Of a DNA stretch of 64,000 nt, positions 48,580 to 58,000 are shown piece after piece. This DNA comes from Aestuariimicrobium ganziense (GTDB lineage Bacteria > Actinomycetota > Actinomycetes > Propionibacteriales > Propionibacteriaceae): NCBI RefSeq assembly GCF_015352975.1, contig NZ_JACYIZ010000001.1, positions 496,001 to 560,000 on the forward strand, given 5' to 3'. The notes below the pieces were generated by a model. The model was not told where the DNA came from and made no database searches. It saw only the letters and a list, made by a program, of their open reading frames with translations. Both the position numbers and the translations under genes were made by a program. Numbering within the stretch: the stretch's first letter is position 1; each line of letters begins with the position of its first letter.

Positions 48580-49107
48580 TCAGGCCTCGTCGGCGGGGGC
48601 GTCGGCCTCTGCGGCCTCGGCCTCGGCGGGAGCCTCAGCGGCGGGGGCCTCGTCAGCCTCGACCTCGGCAGCCTCGGTCGCCTCCTCGGCAGGAGCCTCG
48701 GCCTCGGCGTCGTCAGCCTTCTTCGACGAACGCTTCGACTTGCTGATCGCGGCCGACGAAGGCTCGTCGTTGGCGTCAGCGAGGGCCTTGTTGAACAGGT
48801 CGGTCTTGTTCGGACGCTCCTTCTGCTCCTCGATGCCCGAGGCAGAGGTGTCGCCGGTGTGCTTCTGCCAGTCACCGCTGCGCTTGAGCAGCGCCACGAC
48901 GGCCTCGGTCGGCTGGGCGCCCACGCCCAGCCAGTAGAGGGCGCGCTCGGAGTTGACCTGGATCAGCGAGGGATCGTTCTTGGGGTGGTAGAGGCCGATC
49001 TCCTCGATGGCCTTGCCATCCCGCTTGGCGCGCGAGTCGATGACGATGATGCGGTAGTGAGGCGAGCGGATCTTGCCGAGTCGCTTCAGACGAATCTTGG
49101 TTGCCAC
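48580..49107 (-). CDS. rpsP: Ribosomal protein bS16 with long acidic tail
   Basis: S16, 175 residues, is an early 30S assembly protein. The core (about 1-90) reads [36 protein letters not shown] and [17 protein letters not shown]. It is followed by an unusually long (~85-residue) tail. That tail includes a Lys-rich patch (SKSKRSSKK) and then a segment composed almost only of Ala and Glu. The usual bacterial S16 is 80-90 residues; longer acidic tails occur in actinobacteria. Start GTG at 49107. Confidence 0.95.
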   Translation of the reverse strand: MATKIRLKRLGKIRSPHYRIIVIDSRAKRDGKAIEEIGLYHPKNDPSLIQVNSERALYWLGVGAQPTEAVVALLKRSGDWQKHTGDTSASGIEEQKERPNKTDLFNKALADANDEPSSAAISKSKRSSKKADDAEAEAPAEEATEAAEVEADEAPAAEAPAEAEAAEADAPADEA

Positions 49108-49269
49108 GTGTGTGGGTTCTCCTGTGTGGAAGTCTCTGGTGAGACGAACGGGTGGATCGCTCAGTCGCGTGTGGGGCACGCCGACGAACAGTCCGGGGTG
49201 ACCAGTGCAGGCACGTTGAGAGGGCATGCCAGACACAGATGCATCCGACATTCTGCCAGAGCCCGGGCG

Positions 49270-50439
49270 TCAGGACGAAACCGTGGCTGCGCGCACCACT
49301 CGTCCGCGCAGGACGACCAGCCTCGGGTGGCGCAGCACGGCCAGGTTGGCGCGGGGATCCTCGTCCAGCACGACCAGGTCAGCCGGTGCCCCAGGCTCCA
49401 GTCCGGGACGCCCCAGCCAGGCTCGGGCCCGCCAGGACGCGGCGCCCAGCGCGAAGTCGGCATCGCCGATCGTGCCCAGCCGCTCGACCTCCTGCCCGAC
49501 CAGTCCGTGGGGCAGCACTCCCCCGGCGTCGGTGCCGGCGAAGATCGCCACCCCTGCCTCACGGGCGAGCCTCAGCGTCTGGAGTCGGCGCTGGTGCAGG
49601 TCGCGCATGTGGGCGGCGTAGCGGGGGAACTTGTCCTGGGCGCTGTCGGCGATGCCGGGGAAGTTCTCCAGGTTGACCATCGTGGGCACCAGCGCGACCT
49701 GGTTGGCGACCATCAGGTCGATCACCGACTCGTCCATGCCGGTGCCGTGCTCGATGCCGTCGATGCCGGCCTCGACCAGTTGGGCCACCGATTCCTCACC
49801 GAAGCAGTGAGCGGTCACCTTGGCGCCGAGTTCGTGGGCTCGGCTGATGGCGGCACGGGCCACCTCGGGTTCCCAGAGCGGGGCGAGGTCGCCCAGGTCT
49901 CGGTCGATCCAGTCACCGACCAGCTTGACCCAGCCGTCGCCGCGGGCGACCTGGCGCTCGACCTCGGCGACCAGGTCGTCGGGTTCGACCTCGGCGGCGT
50001 AGTTGCGGATGTAACGGCGCGGCCGCGCGATGTGGCGACCGGCACGGATGACCCTGGGCAGGTCGTCGCGGTCGTCGATCCAACCAGTGTCGGCCGGTGA
50101 ACCGGCATCGCGGACGAGCAGCACCCCGGCGTCGCGCTCGTCGAGTGCCTGTCGTTCGGTGGTGTCGCGGTCGACCTCGCCGTGGGCGTCCAGCCCGATG
50201 TGGCAGTGGGCGTCAACCAGGCCGGGCATGATCCAGCCGTCACTGCACACCGTCTGGGCGTCGGCGACCGGCTCGGTGTGCAGTCGTCCGTCGGCGACCC
50301 AGAACTCGACGGGCTCACCGGTCTCGACGAGTCGTCCGACCAGGTGCAGTGGCACCGCAGGCCCGTCGAGGACGACCTGCTCGGCGTGGTGGACGTGGTC
50401 GTGGCCTAGACCGTGGGCATGGCTGTGCGGGTGGCCCAT
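49270..50439 (-). CDS. Amidohydrolase-family protein with His-rich N-terminus
   Basis: A 389-residue metal-dependent hydrolase. The metal-binding HxH is in GLVDAHCHIGLD. Further ligands appear in KVTAHCFGEE and IEHGTGMDESV, with the last Asp in FAGTDAGGVLPHG. The order matches imidazolonepropionase/prolidase-like amidohydrolases. The first 18 residues, MGHPHSHAHGLGHDHVHH, contain eight histidines, as in metallochaperone tails. The substrate is unknown. Start ATG at 50439. It is divergent from the MFS gene (64-base gap). Confidence 0.83.
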   Translation of the reverse strand: MGHPHSHAHGLGHDHVHHAEQVVLDGPAVPLHLVGRLVETGEPVEFWVADGRLHTEPVADAQTVCSDGWIMPGLVDAHCHIGLDAHGEVDRDTTERQALDERDAGVLLVRDAGSPADTGWIDDRDDLPRVIRAGRHIARPRRYIRNYAAEVEPDDLVAEVERQVARGDGWVKLVGDWIDRDLGDLAPLWEPEVARAAISRAHELGAKVTAHCFGEESVAQLVEAGIDGIEHGTGMDESVIDLMVANQVALVPTMVNLENFPGIADSAQDKFPRYAAHMRDLHQRRLQTLRLAREAGVAIFAGTDAGGVLPHGLVGQEVERLGTIGDADFALGAASWRARAWLGRPGLEPGAPADLVVLDEDPRANLAVLRHPRLVVLRGRVVRAATVSS

Positions 50440-50503
50440 GCCTCGATCCTGCCACCCGGTGCCGGCCGCCACGGGAAATGCGGGGACAGGCGATAATGCC
50501 AAG

Positions 50504-51679
50504 ATGCCCACCCACCTGTGGAACCGCTCGTACGTGGCGATGATCCTGATCTCCACGTTGATGGCGATCGGTTTCATGATGGTGATCCCGATCCTGCCGA
50601 AGTTCGCGCTCGAACTCGGGGCGTCGTTGACCCTGGCGGGCATCATCGCCGGGCTGTTCTCGATCACCGCGTTGCTGATTCGTCCGGTGGCGGGGCTGGC
50701 CACCGACCGGCTCAACATGCGCACCGTCGCCCTGCTCGCGACGCTGGGCCTTGCGGTGGCAACCCTGGGCTACGGCATCTCGAACAGCGTCGAGGTGCTG
50801 TTCTTCTTCCGGGTGCTGCACGGCATCGCCTTCGGGTTCTCAGGCACCGCCACCCAGGCGCTGGGGGCCGCGTTCATCCCGCGCGACCGTCTCGGTGAGG
50901 GCATCGGCTACATGGGGCTGGGGTTCATCCTGGCCAGCGCGGTCGGCCCGAACCTGGGCCTGGAGTTGTCGGACCGGGCCGGCTACCCGGTCGCCTTCTA
51001 CGTCTCGTTCGGCCTGGTGCTGGCCTCGGCGGTGATGATCCTGTTCCTGCGCTACACCCCGCCCGAGCGCGAACCAGCACCGGCACGCAGACTGCGTCTG
51101 GACGACCTGATCGCGGTGAGGCTGTGGCCGCTGACCGCGATCGCCGCGGCCTTCGCCTTCACCAATGGCATCATCGCCGCCTTCATCGCCCTGGTCGGCG
51201 AGGAACGCGGCATGGCGGTGGGCATCTACTTCATCGCCAATGCGGTCACGCTGCTGGTGACCCGACCGTTGGCCGGACGCCTGGTCGACACCAAGGGTCT
51301 GGGAGTCGTGCTCTACCCCGCATTCGTGCTGGCCGCGATCGCCACCACGCTTGTCGGCTTCGCCCACTCGATGTGGGTGCTGGCGGTGGCCGGCGTGCTG
51401 TACGCCATGGGCTCGGGAGCGAGCCAGCCCGCGATCCAGACCACGGCCATCCGGCAGATGGGTCCGGCCCGGGTGGGCGTGGCGATGAGCACCTACTTCA
51501 TCGGTGCCGACGTCGGGCAGGGACTGGGCCCGATCGTGGGTGGGGCGATCGCGTCGAGCTTCGGCTACACCACGCTGTACCTGGTCGGAACGGCGCTGTT
51601 GCTGCTCGGACTGGTCGGGTTCATCCTCTACCAGCGCAGCCTGCCCCCGGCGCCGGTACCGGACGAAGCCTCGGCCTAG
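50504..51679 (+). CDS. MFS transporter
   Basis: A 391-residue major facilitator with 12 predicted helices. TM1 is YVAMILISTLMAIGFMMVIP. Motif A lies at GLATDRLNMRTVAL, TM4-5 contains FRVLHGIAFGFSGTATQALG, and the second half has NAVTLLVTRPLAGRLVDTKGLG, a repeated motif A. It is of the drug/efflux type with no specific substrate apparent. It lies beside, and is divergent from, the amidohydrolase. Its TAG stop overlaps the ffh stop on the other strand (CTAG). Confidence 0.88.
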   Translation: MPTHLWNRSYVAMILISTLMAIGFMMVIPILPKFALELGASLTLAGIIAGLFSITALLIRPVAGLATDRLNMRTVALLATLGLAVATLGYGISNSVEVLFFFRVLHGIAFGFSGTATQALGAAFIPRDRLGEGIGYMGLGFILASAVGPNLGLELSDRAGYPVAFYVSFGLVLASAVMILFLRYTPPEREPAPARRLRLDDLIAVRLWPLTAIAAAFAFTNGIIAAFIALVGEERGMAVGIYFIANAVTLLVTRPLAGRLVDTKGLGVVLYPAFVLAAIATTLVGFAHSMWVLAVAGVLYAMGSGASQPAIQTTAIRQMGPARVGVAMSTYFIGADVGQGLGPIVGGAIASSFGYTTLYLVGTALLLLGLVGFILYQRSLPPAPVPDEASA

Positions 51680-53268
51680 CCCCGCGGACCCTTGTTGGAC
51701 TGGTTGAACATCTGCTGCAACTGCGGCGGCAACTGGTAGTCCTGCATCGCGCGCTGCAGGTCGGCCTCGCTTGGCTGCTGGCCACCGAAGCCGAACGCGT
51801 CGCCGGCGTCGGCTGCCGGACGAGCCGCCACCTTCTCACCACGGGCGGCAGCGGCACGCTTGGCCGGGTTGCCCGGGCCTCGTCCCTTCTTGCCCTTCTT
51901 CTGCTGCTGGCGGGCCGGTCGTCCCGGCAGGCCACCACCCATGCCCGGCATGCCGCCGCCCATCATCCCGGCCATCGACTGCATCATCTTGCGGGCCTCG
52001 GTGAAGCGGTTGACCAGGTTGTTGACGTCGCTGACCTCGACGCCAGCGCCGCGCGCGATGCGCAGCCGGCGCGAGCCGTTGAGGATCGACACGTCGGCGC
52101 GTTCGGCCGGGGTCATCGAGTAGATGATCGCCTCGATCCGGTCGACCTCGCGCTCGTCGATGTTGGCGATCTGGTCCTTCATCTGGCCCATGCCGGGCAG
52201 CATTCCGAAGATCTTGCTCAGCGGACCCATCTTGCGCATCTGCTGCATCTGCGACAGGAAGTCCTGCAGGCCGAACTCGCCCTTGCCGCCCAGCAACTTG
52301 TCGGCGGCGAGCTTGGACTGCTCGGCGTCGAAGGCCTTCTCAGCCTGCTCGATCAGGGTGAGCATGTCGCCCATGTCGAGGATGCGCGAGGCCATCCGGT
52401 CGGGGTGGAAGACGTCGAAGTCCTTGAGGTTCTCACCGTTCGAGGCGAACATGATCGGCTTGCCGACCACGCGGGCGATCGACAGCGCGGCGCCACCGCG
52501 GGCATCGCCGTCGAGCTTGGTGAGCACCACCCCGTCGAAGCCGACGCCCTCCTGGAAGGCCACCGCGGTGTTGACCGCGTCCTGGCCGATCATGGCGTCG
52601 ACCACGAACAACGTCTCGTCGGGGTTGACCGCGGCCTTGATGTCGGCGGCCTGTCGCATCAGTTCGGCGTCGATGCCGAGGCGTCCGGCGGTGTCGACGA
52701 TGACCACGTCGAACAGCCGACGCTGCGCCTCGAGGATCGACTGGCGGGCGACCGCTACCGGGTCACCGACGCCGTTGCCGGGCTCGGGGGCGAAGACCTG
52801 CACCCCGGCACGCTGGCCGACCACCTGCAACTGGTTGACCGCGTTGGGTCGCTGCAGGTCTGCGGCGACCAGCAACGGCGAGTGGCCCTCGTCCTTGAGC
52901 CAGCGGGCGAGCTTGCCGGCCAGGGTGGTCTTGCCCGCACCCTGCAGGCCGGCGAGCATGATCACCGTCGGCGGGGTCTTGGCGAAGCGCACCGTGCGGG
53001 TCTCGCCGCCGAGGATCTCGATCAACTCGTCGTTGACGATCTTGATGACCTGCTGGGCAGGGTTCAGAGCCTTGGAGAGTTCCTCACCGCGGGCGCGTTC
53101 CTTGACGGCGGCCACGAACTCCTTGACCACGGCCAGGTTGACGTCGGCCTCGAGCAGTGCGATCCGGATCTCGCGTGCGGTGGCGTCGATGTCGGCCTCG
53201 GACAGCCGACCCTTGCCACGCAGTCCCTTGAAGGTGGCGGCGAGACGGTCTTGCAGGGTGTCGAACAC
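51676..53268 (-). CDS. ffh: Signal recognition particle protein Ffh
   Basis: Ffh, 530 residues, binds signal peptides of nascent membrane proteins and the 4.5S RNA. N-domain (about 1-90), then G-domain with GLQGAGKTTLAGKL (107-120), DTAGRLGIDAEL and KLDGDARGGAAL. The M domain follows, with Met-rich MMQSMAGMMGGGMPGMGGG. A C-terminal Lys/Gly-rich tail (KKGKKGRGPGNPAKR onward) is typical for actinobacteria. Start GTG at 53268. FtsY lies 78 bases upstream on the same strand. Confidence 0.97.
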   Translation of the reverse strand: MFDTLQDRLAATFKGLRGKGRLSEADIDATAREIRIALLEADVNLAVVKEFVAAVKERARGEELSKALNPAQQVIKIVNDELIEILGGETRTVRFAKTPPTVIMLAGLQGAGKTTLAGKLARWLKDEGHSPLLVAADLQRPNAVNQLQVVGQRAGVQVFAPEPGNGVGDPVAVARQSILEAQRRLFDVVIVDTAGRLGIDAELMRQAADIKAAVNPDETLFVVDAMIGQDAVNTAVAFQEGVGFDGVVLTKLDGDARGGAALSIARVVGKPIMFASNGENLKDFDVFHPDRMASRILDMGDMLTLIEQAEKAFDAEQSKLAADKLLGGKGEFGLQDFLSQMQQMRKMGPLSKIFGMLPGMGQMKDQIANIDEREVDRIEAIIYSMTPAERADVSILNGSRRLRIARGAGVEVSDVNNLVNRFTEARKMMQSMAGMMGGGMPGMGGGLPGRPARQQQKKGKKGRGPGNPAKRAAAARGEKVAARPAADAGDAFGFGGQQPSEADLQRAMQDYQLPPQLQQMFNQSNKGPRG

Positions 53269-53346
53269 GAAGGGGACCTCACAGGGTGCACGGAAGCTGG
53301 CGCCGAGCGGCGCCGAGCCCCGAGTTTACCCGGTGAGCGAGGGGAC

Positions 53347-54513
53347 TCACTCCCCCAGCAGGCCGGCGACGAACTGCTCGGCGTCGAAGGGCGCCAAGTC
53401 GTCCACACCCTCACCCAGGCCGATCAGCTTGACCGGCACGCCGAGCTCGCGCTGCACCTGGACGACGATGCCGCCCTTGGCCGATCCGTCCAGCTTGGTC
53501 AGGACGATGCCGGTGACGTCGACGACCTCGGCGAAGATCCTCGCCTGGGTCAGGCCGTTCTGGCCGGTGGTGGCGTCGAGCACGAGCAGTACCTCGGTGA
53601 CCGGGGCGGTCTTCTCGATCACGCGCTTGACCTTGCCGAGCTCGTCCATCAGGCCGGTCTTGGTGTGCAGTCGTCCGGCGGTGTCGACGATGACGGTGTC
53701 GATGTTCTCGGCGGCACCACGGCTGACGGCGTCGAAGGCGACCGAGGCGGGGTCGGAGCCCTCCGGTCCGCGGATGGTCTCGACGCCGACCCGCTCACCC
53801 CAGGTGGTGAGTTGCTCGGCGGCGGCCGCGCGGAAGGTGTCGGCGGCGCCGAGGACGACGGTGCGTCCCTCGGCGACCAGCACGCGGGCGAGCTTTCCGA
53901 CGGTCGTGGTCTTGCCGGTGCCGTTGACCCCGACGACCAGGACGACACCCGGATCGTCGCCATCGCCGGTGACGTCGAGCGAGCGATCAAGATCGGGCTG
54001 GACGAGCGCCACCAGCTCACGGCGCAGCACCTCGCGGGCCTTGGCCGGGTCGGAGACACCGTCGACCGCGAGCTCCCGGCGAAGGGCGGTGACCAGTTCG
54101 GTGGTGGGTCCGACACCCAGATCGGAGGTGATCAGCGTGGTCTCGAAGTCGTCCCAGGTGTCCTCGTCGATCCGATCACGGCTGAGCAGGTCGGCCAGCC
54201 CGCGGGCCCGGGCATTGTTGCTGCCGGCCAAGCGGCGGCGCAGGCGAGCGAGCCGCGACGCGGGAGCCTCGGGCACCTCGAGGGCGACAGCAGGCTCCTC
54301 GACCGGTTCGGGCTCTACCGGCGGGGCAGGTTCCAGGTCGATGTCGGTCGGCTCGAAGACTTCGGTATCGGTGGGCTCCTGCGCGGGCAGCAGCTCGTCG
54401 GCCGGCTCGACCGGGGGCAGCTCGCGGCGCGAGCGCAGGGCCACCACGGCGGCGGCAGCCGTGACGAGAACGAAGGCGGCGAGGATCGCCCAGAAGACAT
54501 ACATCCAGTTCAC
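53347..54513 (-). CDS. ftsY: SRP receptor FtsY
   Basis: FtsY, 388 residues, docks the SRP-ribosome complex at the membrane. It has an N-terminal transmembrane anchor (about 5-26), a Glu/Pro-rich acidic A-domain (about 30-85), then the NG domains: GVNGTGKTTTVGKLAR (195-210), DTAGRLHTKTGL and KLDGSAKGGIVVQV. The true transmembrane segment is the actinobacterial form of the receptor. Ffh follows on the same strand. Confidence 0.96.
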   Translation of the reverse strand: MNWMYVFWAILAAFVLVTAAAAVVALRSRRELPPVEPADELLPAQEPTDTEVFEPTDIDLEPAPPVEPEPVEEPAVALEVPEAPASRLARLRRRLAGSNNARARGLADLLSRDRIDEDTWDDFETTLITSDLGVGPTTELVTALRRELAVDGVSDPAKAREVLRRELVALVQPDLDRSLDVTGDGDDPGVVLVVGVNGTGKTTTVGKLARVLVAEGRTVVLGAADTFRAAAAEQLTTWGERVGVETIRGPEGSDPASVAFDAVSRGAAENIDTVIVDTAGRLHTKTGLMDELGKVKRVIEKTAPVTEVLLVLDATTGQNGLTQARIFAEVVDVTGIVLTKLDGSAKGGIVVQVQRELGVPVKLIGLGEGVDDLAPFDAEQFVAGLLGE

Positions 54514-54616
54514 GAGCCACGAGTCTAGGCGCAGCTCGGCGGCTCCCCCGCCGCCGGGGCGGGGCTGGGACCAGCGGTGCGGCTGTCAGGCGGGGCTGTA
54601 CCAGGTGGGTCCGCGA

Positions 54617-54847
54617 TCAGGCGGTGGTGATTCGCTCGTCGCGGTGATGACCGATCGAGGCCACGGCGTCGGCGAAGGCCTGCGGAGTCTCGGCGTCACC
54701 GTTGAGGTGGCGGGCCACCTGGGTCAGTCCGTTGCGCAGCCGAGGGTCGGCGGTGACGAACTTGCCGCGCATGCCGACCGCGACGACGGCGGCGACCGCG
54801 AGAGCGACGGCGACGATGACGACCATGGACAGGACGATCACGGCCAC
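54617..54847 (-). CDS. Small single-pass membrane protein between smc and ftsY
   Basis: A 76-residue protein: a long hydrophobic N-terminus (MAVIVLSMVVIVAVALAVAA, about 1-26) followed by a short soluble region FVTADPRLRNGLTQVARHLN. No family is recognised; codon use is like its neighbours. The gaps on both sides (103 and 179 bases) show no clear further feature. Confidence 0.5.
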   Translation of the reverse strand: MAVIVLSMVVIVAVALAVAAVVAVGMRGKFVTADPRLRNGLTQVARHLNGDAETPQAFADAVASIGHHRDERITTA

Positions 54848-55026
54848 GATGGATTCACCTCTGAGGACTCGAGCGTGTGACTGGGGAAGGACTCGCCTCG
54901 TTGCAGATTCCTACCCGACCATTGTGCCCGCGGTCAGCTCTGTTCCTCCAACCGGGCACACACGGGTTCAGCCAAGAATCAGCCAAGACTTCACTGAGGG
55001 GCCCCAACACATCGCTGAGGCATTGC

Positions 55027-58000
55027 TCACTGGTCGCGGAGGCGCTGTGAGACCACGGTTGAGACACCGTCGCCGCGCATGGTCACCCCGTAGAGGGCGT
55101 CGGCGATCTCCATCGTCCGTTTCTGGTGGGTGATCACCAGCAACTGGGAGTTCTCGCGCAGTTCCTCGTAGATGCCGAGCAGGCGTCCCAGGTTGGTGTC
55201 GTCCAGGGCGGCCTCCACCTCGTCCAGGATGTAGAACGGGCTGGGCCGGGCCATGAACAGGCTGACCAGGAAGGCCACCGCCACCAGCGATCGCTCGCCG
55301 CCCGACAGCAGCGACAGCCGCTTGACGTTCTTGCCGGCCGGCTTGGCCTCGACCTCGACGCCGGTGGTCAGCCACTGCCCCGGTTCGGTGAGGACGAGTC
55401 GTCCCTCACCGCCGGGGAACAGGCGGGCGAACACGCGCTCGAAGGCGGCCTCGACGTCGGCGTAGGCGGCGGCGAAGACCTCCTGCACGCGGGCGTCGAC
55501 CTCGGCGACGATGTCGGTCAGGTCGGCGCGGGTTCGACGCAGGTCTTCGAGTTGTTCGGCGAGGTAGTGGTGGCGCTCCTGCATGGCGTCGAACTCCTCC
55601 AGCGCCAGCGGGTTGACCCGGCCCAGCACCTGCAGGTTGCGTTCGGCCTCGCGCAGTCGCTTCTCCTGCTCGGACCGCACGTAGGGCACTGGGTGGGGGC
55701 GGTCCTCGTCCTCGTCAGTGACCGGACGACCGTCGGGGTGGGTGAGCACCGGCACGGGGAACTCGGGTGCGTACTCGGCCAGCAGCGCCTCGGGTTCGAG
55801 CCCGAGTTCGCCCATGGCCACCTCGTGCAGCCGCTCGATACGCATCCGCAGTTCGATGCGGCCCATCTCGTCGCGGTGGGCGCCGGCGACGACGTCCTCG
55901 AGTTCCTTGGCCAGGTCGCGGGTCTCGCGGCGGGCGACACCCAGGCGTGCCTCGGCCTGTTGACGGGACGTCTCGGCAGCGGTGCGCTCGGCGGTGGCGA
56001 TGGCGCGGGCGCGCTCGACCTGCTCGGTGAGCCATTGCGCTGCGGCATGGACGGCGGTGGCGGCCTCGGCCTCGCGACGCAGTTGCGCGGCGCGGGCGGC
56101 GGCCTTGGCGCGGGCCTGGCGTTCATGGGCGGCGGCACGGGCCAGGGAGTCGGCTCGTCCCGCCATCGCCTTGACCTTCTCCTCGGCCGTGCGCAGCGCC
56201 AGCCGGGCCTCGAGTTCGACCTGACGGGCCTGACGGGCCTCGGCGGCACGGGTGTCGCGCTCGGTGGGGTCGGCCTCGACGAGGTCGGTCTCACTCGAGG
56301 CCAGTTCGAGGCGTGACTCGAGGGCGGCCAGACCCTCCTCGTCCTGGGCGCGGGCGGTACGGGCGGTCTCGATCGCGGCGGCCAGACGTTCGGCCTCGGA
56401 GCCGGCCTCGCGGACAGTCTGGTTGAGAGCACCGAGTTGTTCGGTGAGGGCGGTGTAGTGGGCGTCGGACTCGTGCAGCTTCTCCAAGGCGGCGGCAGCC
56501 TGGTGCTCGGCGGTCTCGAGCGAGGCCTGGGTCTCGGCGAGGCCGAACTTCAACTGCTCGAGGTCGGCCTGGGCGGTGAGCAGCCCGGCCTGGGCCTCGT
56601 CGACGGCGGCCTGCACCTCGATCAGGCTGGGCTTGCGACCCGAGCCGCCGCTGGCGAACCAACTCGACAGCAGGTCGCCATCGCGGGTGACGGCGCTGAC
56701 GTCGGGCAGCGCGGCGACCAGGGTGCGGGCTTGGTCGAGGGTCTCGACGACGGCCACCTTGTGCAGCAGCCGTGCCATCGATCCCTGCAGTTCGTCGGCG
56801 ACCGTGACCCGGTCGACCAGCCAGGTGGCGGAGCCGGGCAGGTCTGGCCAGTCGTCGCGTCCGGCGGTGGCACCACCCAGCAGCAGCCCGGCGCGTCCCA
56901 GGTCTTCGGCGCGCAGGTGGTCCATCGCGGCGACGGCGGCAGACAGGTCGGTGACGGCGACGGCGTCGCTGGCCTGACCGAGGGCGGCGGCGGTGGCGGC
57001 CTCGTAGCCGGACTCGACGCTGACCAGGGTGGCCACCTGGCCGAGCAGTCCGCTGAGGTCGTCGGAGGCGGCCAGCAGCGCAGCCGAGGCGTCCTTGCGC
57101 TCCAGGCCCAGTTGCAGCGCCTCGAGCCGGGCGGCCAGCGAAGCCCGACGCTGGGCGGCGTCGGCCTCGTCCTGACGCAGTTGGTCACGGCGCAGCTTCA
57201 GCTGGTCGACCAGGGACTGGGCCTGTTCGTGGGCGTGGTCGAGCCCGGACTCCCCATCACCGAGTTGGCCGACCTGGATCTCGAGCTTGGTGAACTGTGC
57301 GGCGGCCTGACGCGAGCGCTGTTCGGCCTCGCCGCGGCGCTGGGTGAGCCGGTCGACCTCTTCGGCGGAGGCTTCGAGCCGGGAGCGCATGGCGTTGACC
57401 TGGCCGACCAGCCGGGCGAGGCCCTCGCGTCGGTCGGCGATGGCACGCAGTTGGGCGTTGTGGGTGGCGTCGGCCTCGGCGTGGGCGGCCTCGGCCCCAT
57501 TGCGGCGCAGGGTGGCGTCGGCCAGCTCGTCGGTGCGCTGGCGCACCTGTTCGCGCAGTTGGGCCTCCTCGTCGCGCACCTGGGCGACTTCGCGGTCGAG
57601 TGCCTCGGGGTCGCGGCTGGCCCTGGCGAGTTCGGGCTGGGCGTCGGCGTGGCGCATCCGCTCGGCTGCGATCGAGCGGGTGGTCTGCACCCGTTCTCGC
57701 AGGCCGGCCAACGCGTACCAGTTCTCCTGGGCGGCAGCCAGACGGGGGTTGGCGGCGGCGACCTCGTCGTCGGCGGCAGCCTCGGCCGCGCGGGCTCGCT
57801 CGTGGGCGGCCTCGAGCCGGCGGCGGGCCTCGGCCTGGGCCTGCTCGTCGGCGAGGTCGGCCTCGAGCGCGTCGGTGAGCTGGGCGAGGTCGTCGGCCAG
57901 CAGCCGGGCGCGCGCGTCGCGCAGGTCGGCCTGGATGATGGCGGCCTTGCGGGCGACCTCGGCCTGTCGTCCCAGGGGACGAAGCTGGCGGCGCAGTTCG

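Noticed and set aside
51124..54880. Two long plus-strand open frames opposite ffh and ftsY
   Set aside because: They are shadows of well-conserved GTPase genes on the other strand, with composition biased by the complementary codons.
54848..55026. SRP RNA gene near smc/ftsY/ffh
   Set aside because: The gap has no long self-complementary sequence with the conserved SRP loop, and the 4.5S RNA gene is usually elsewhere.
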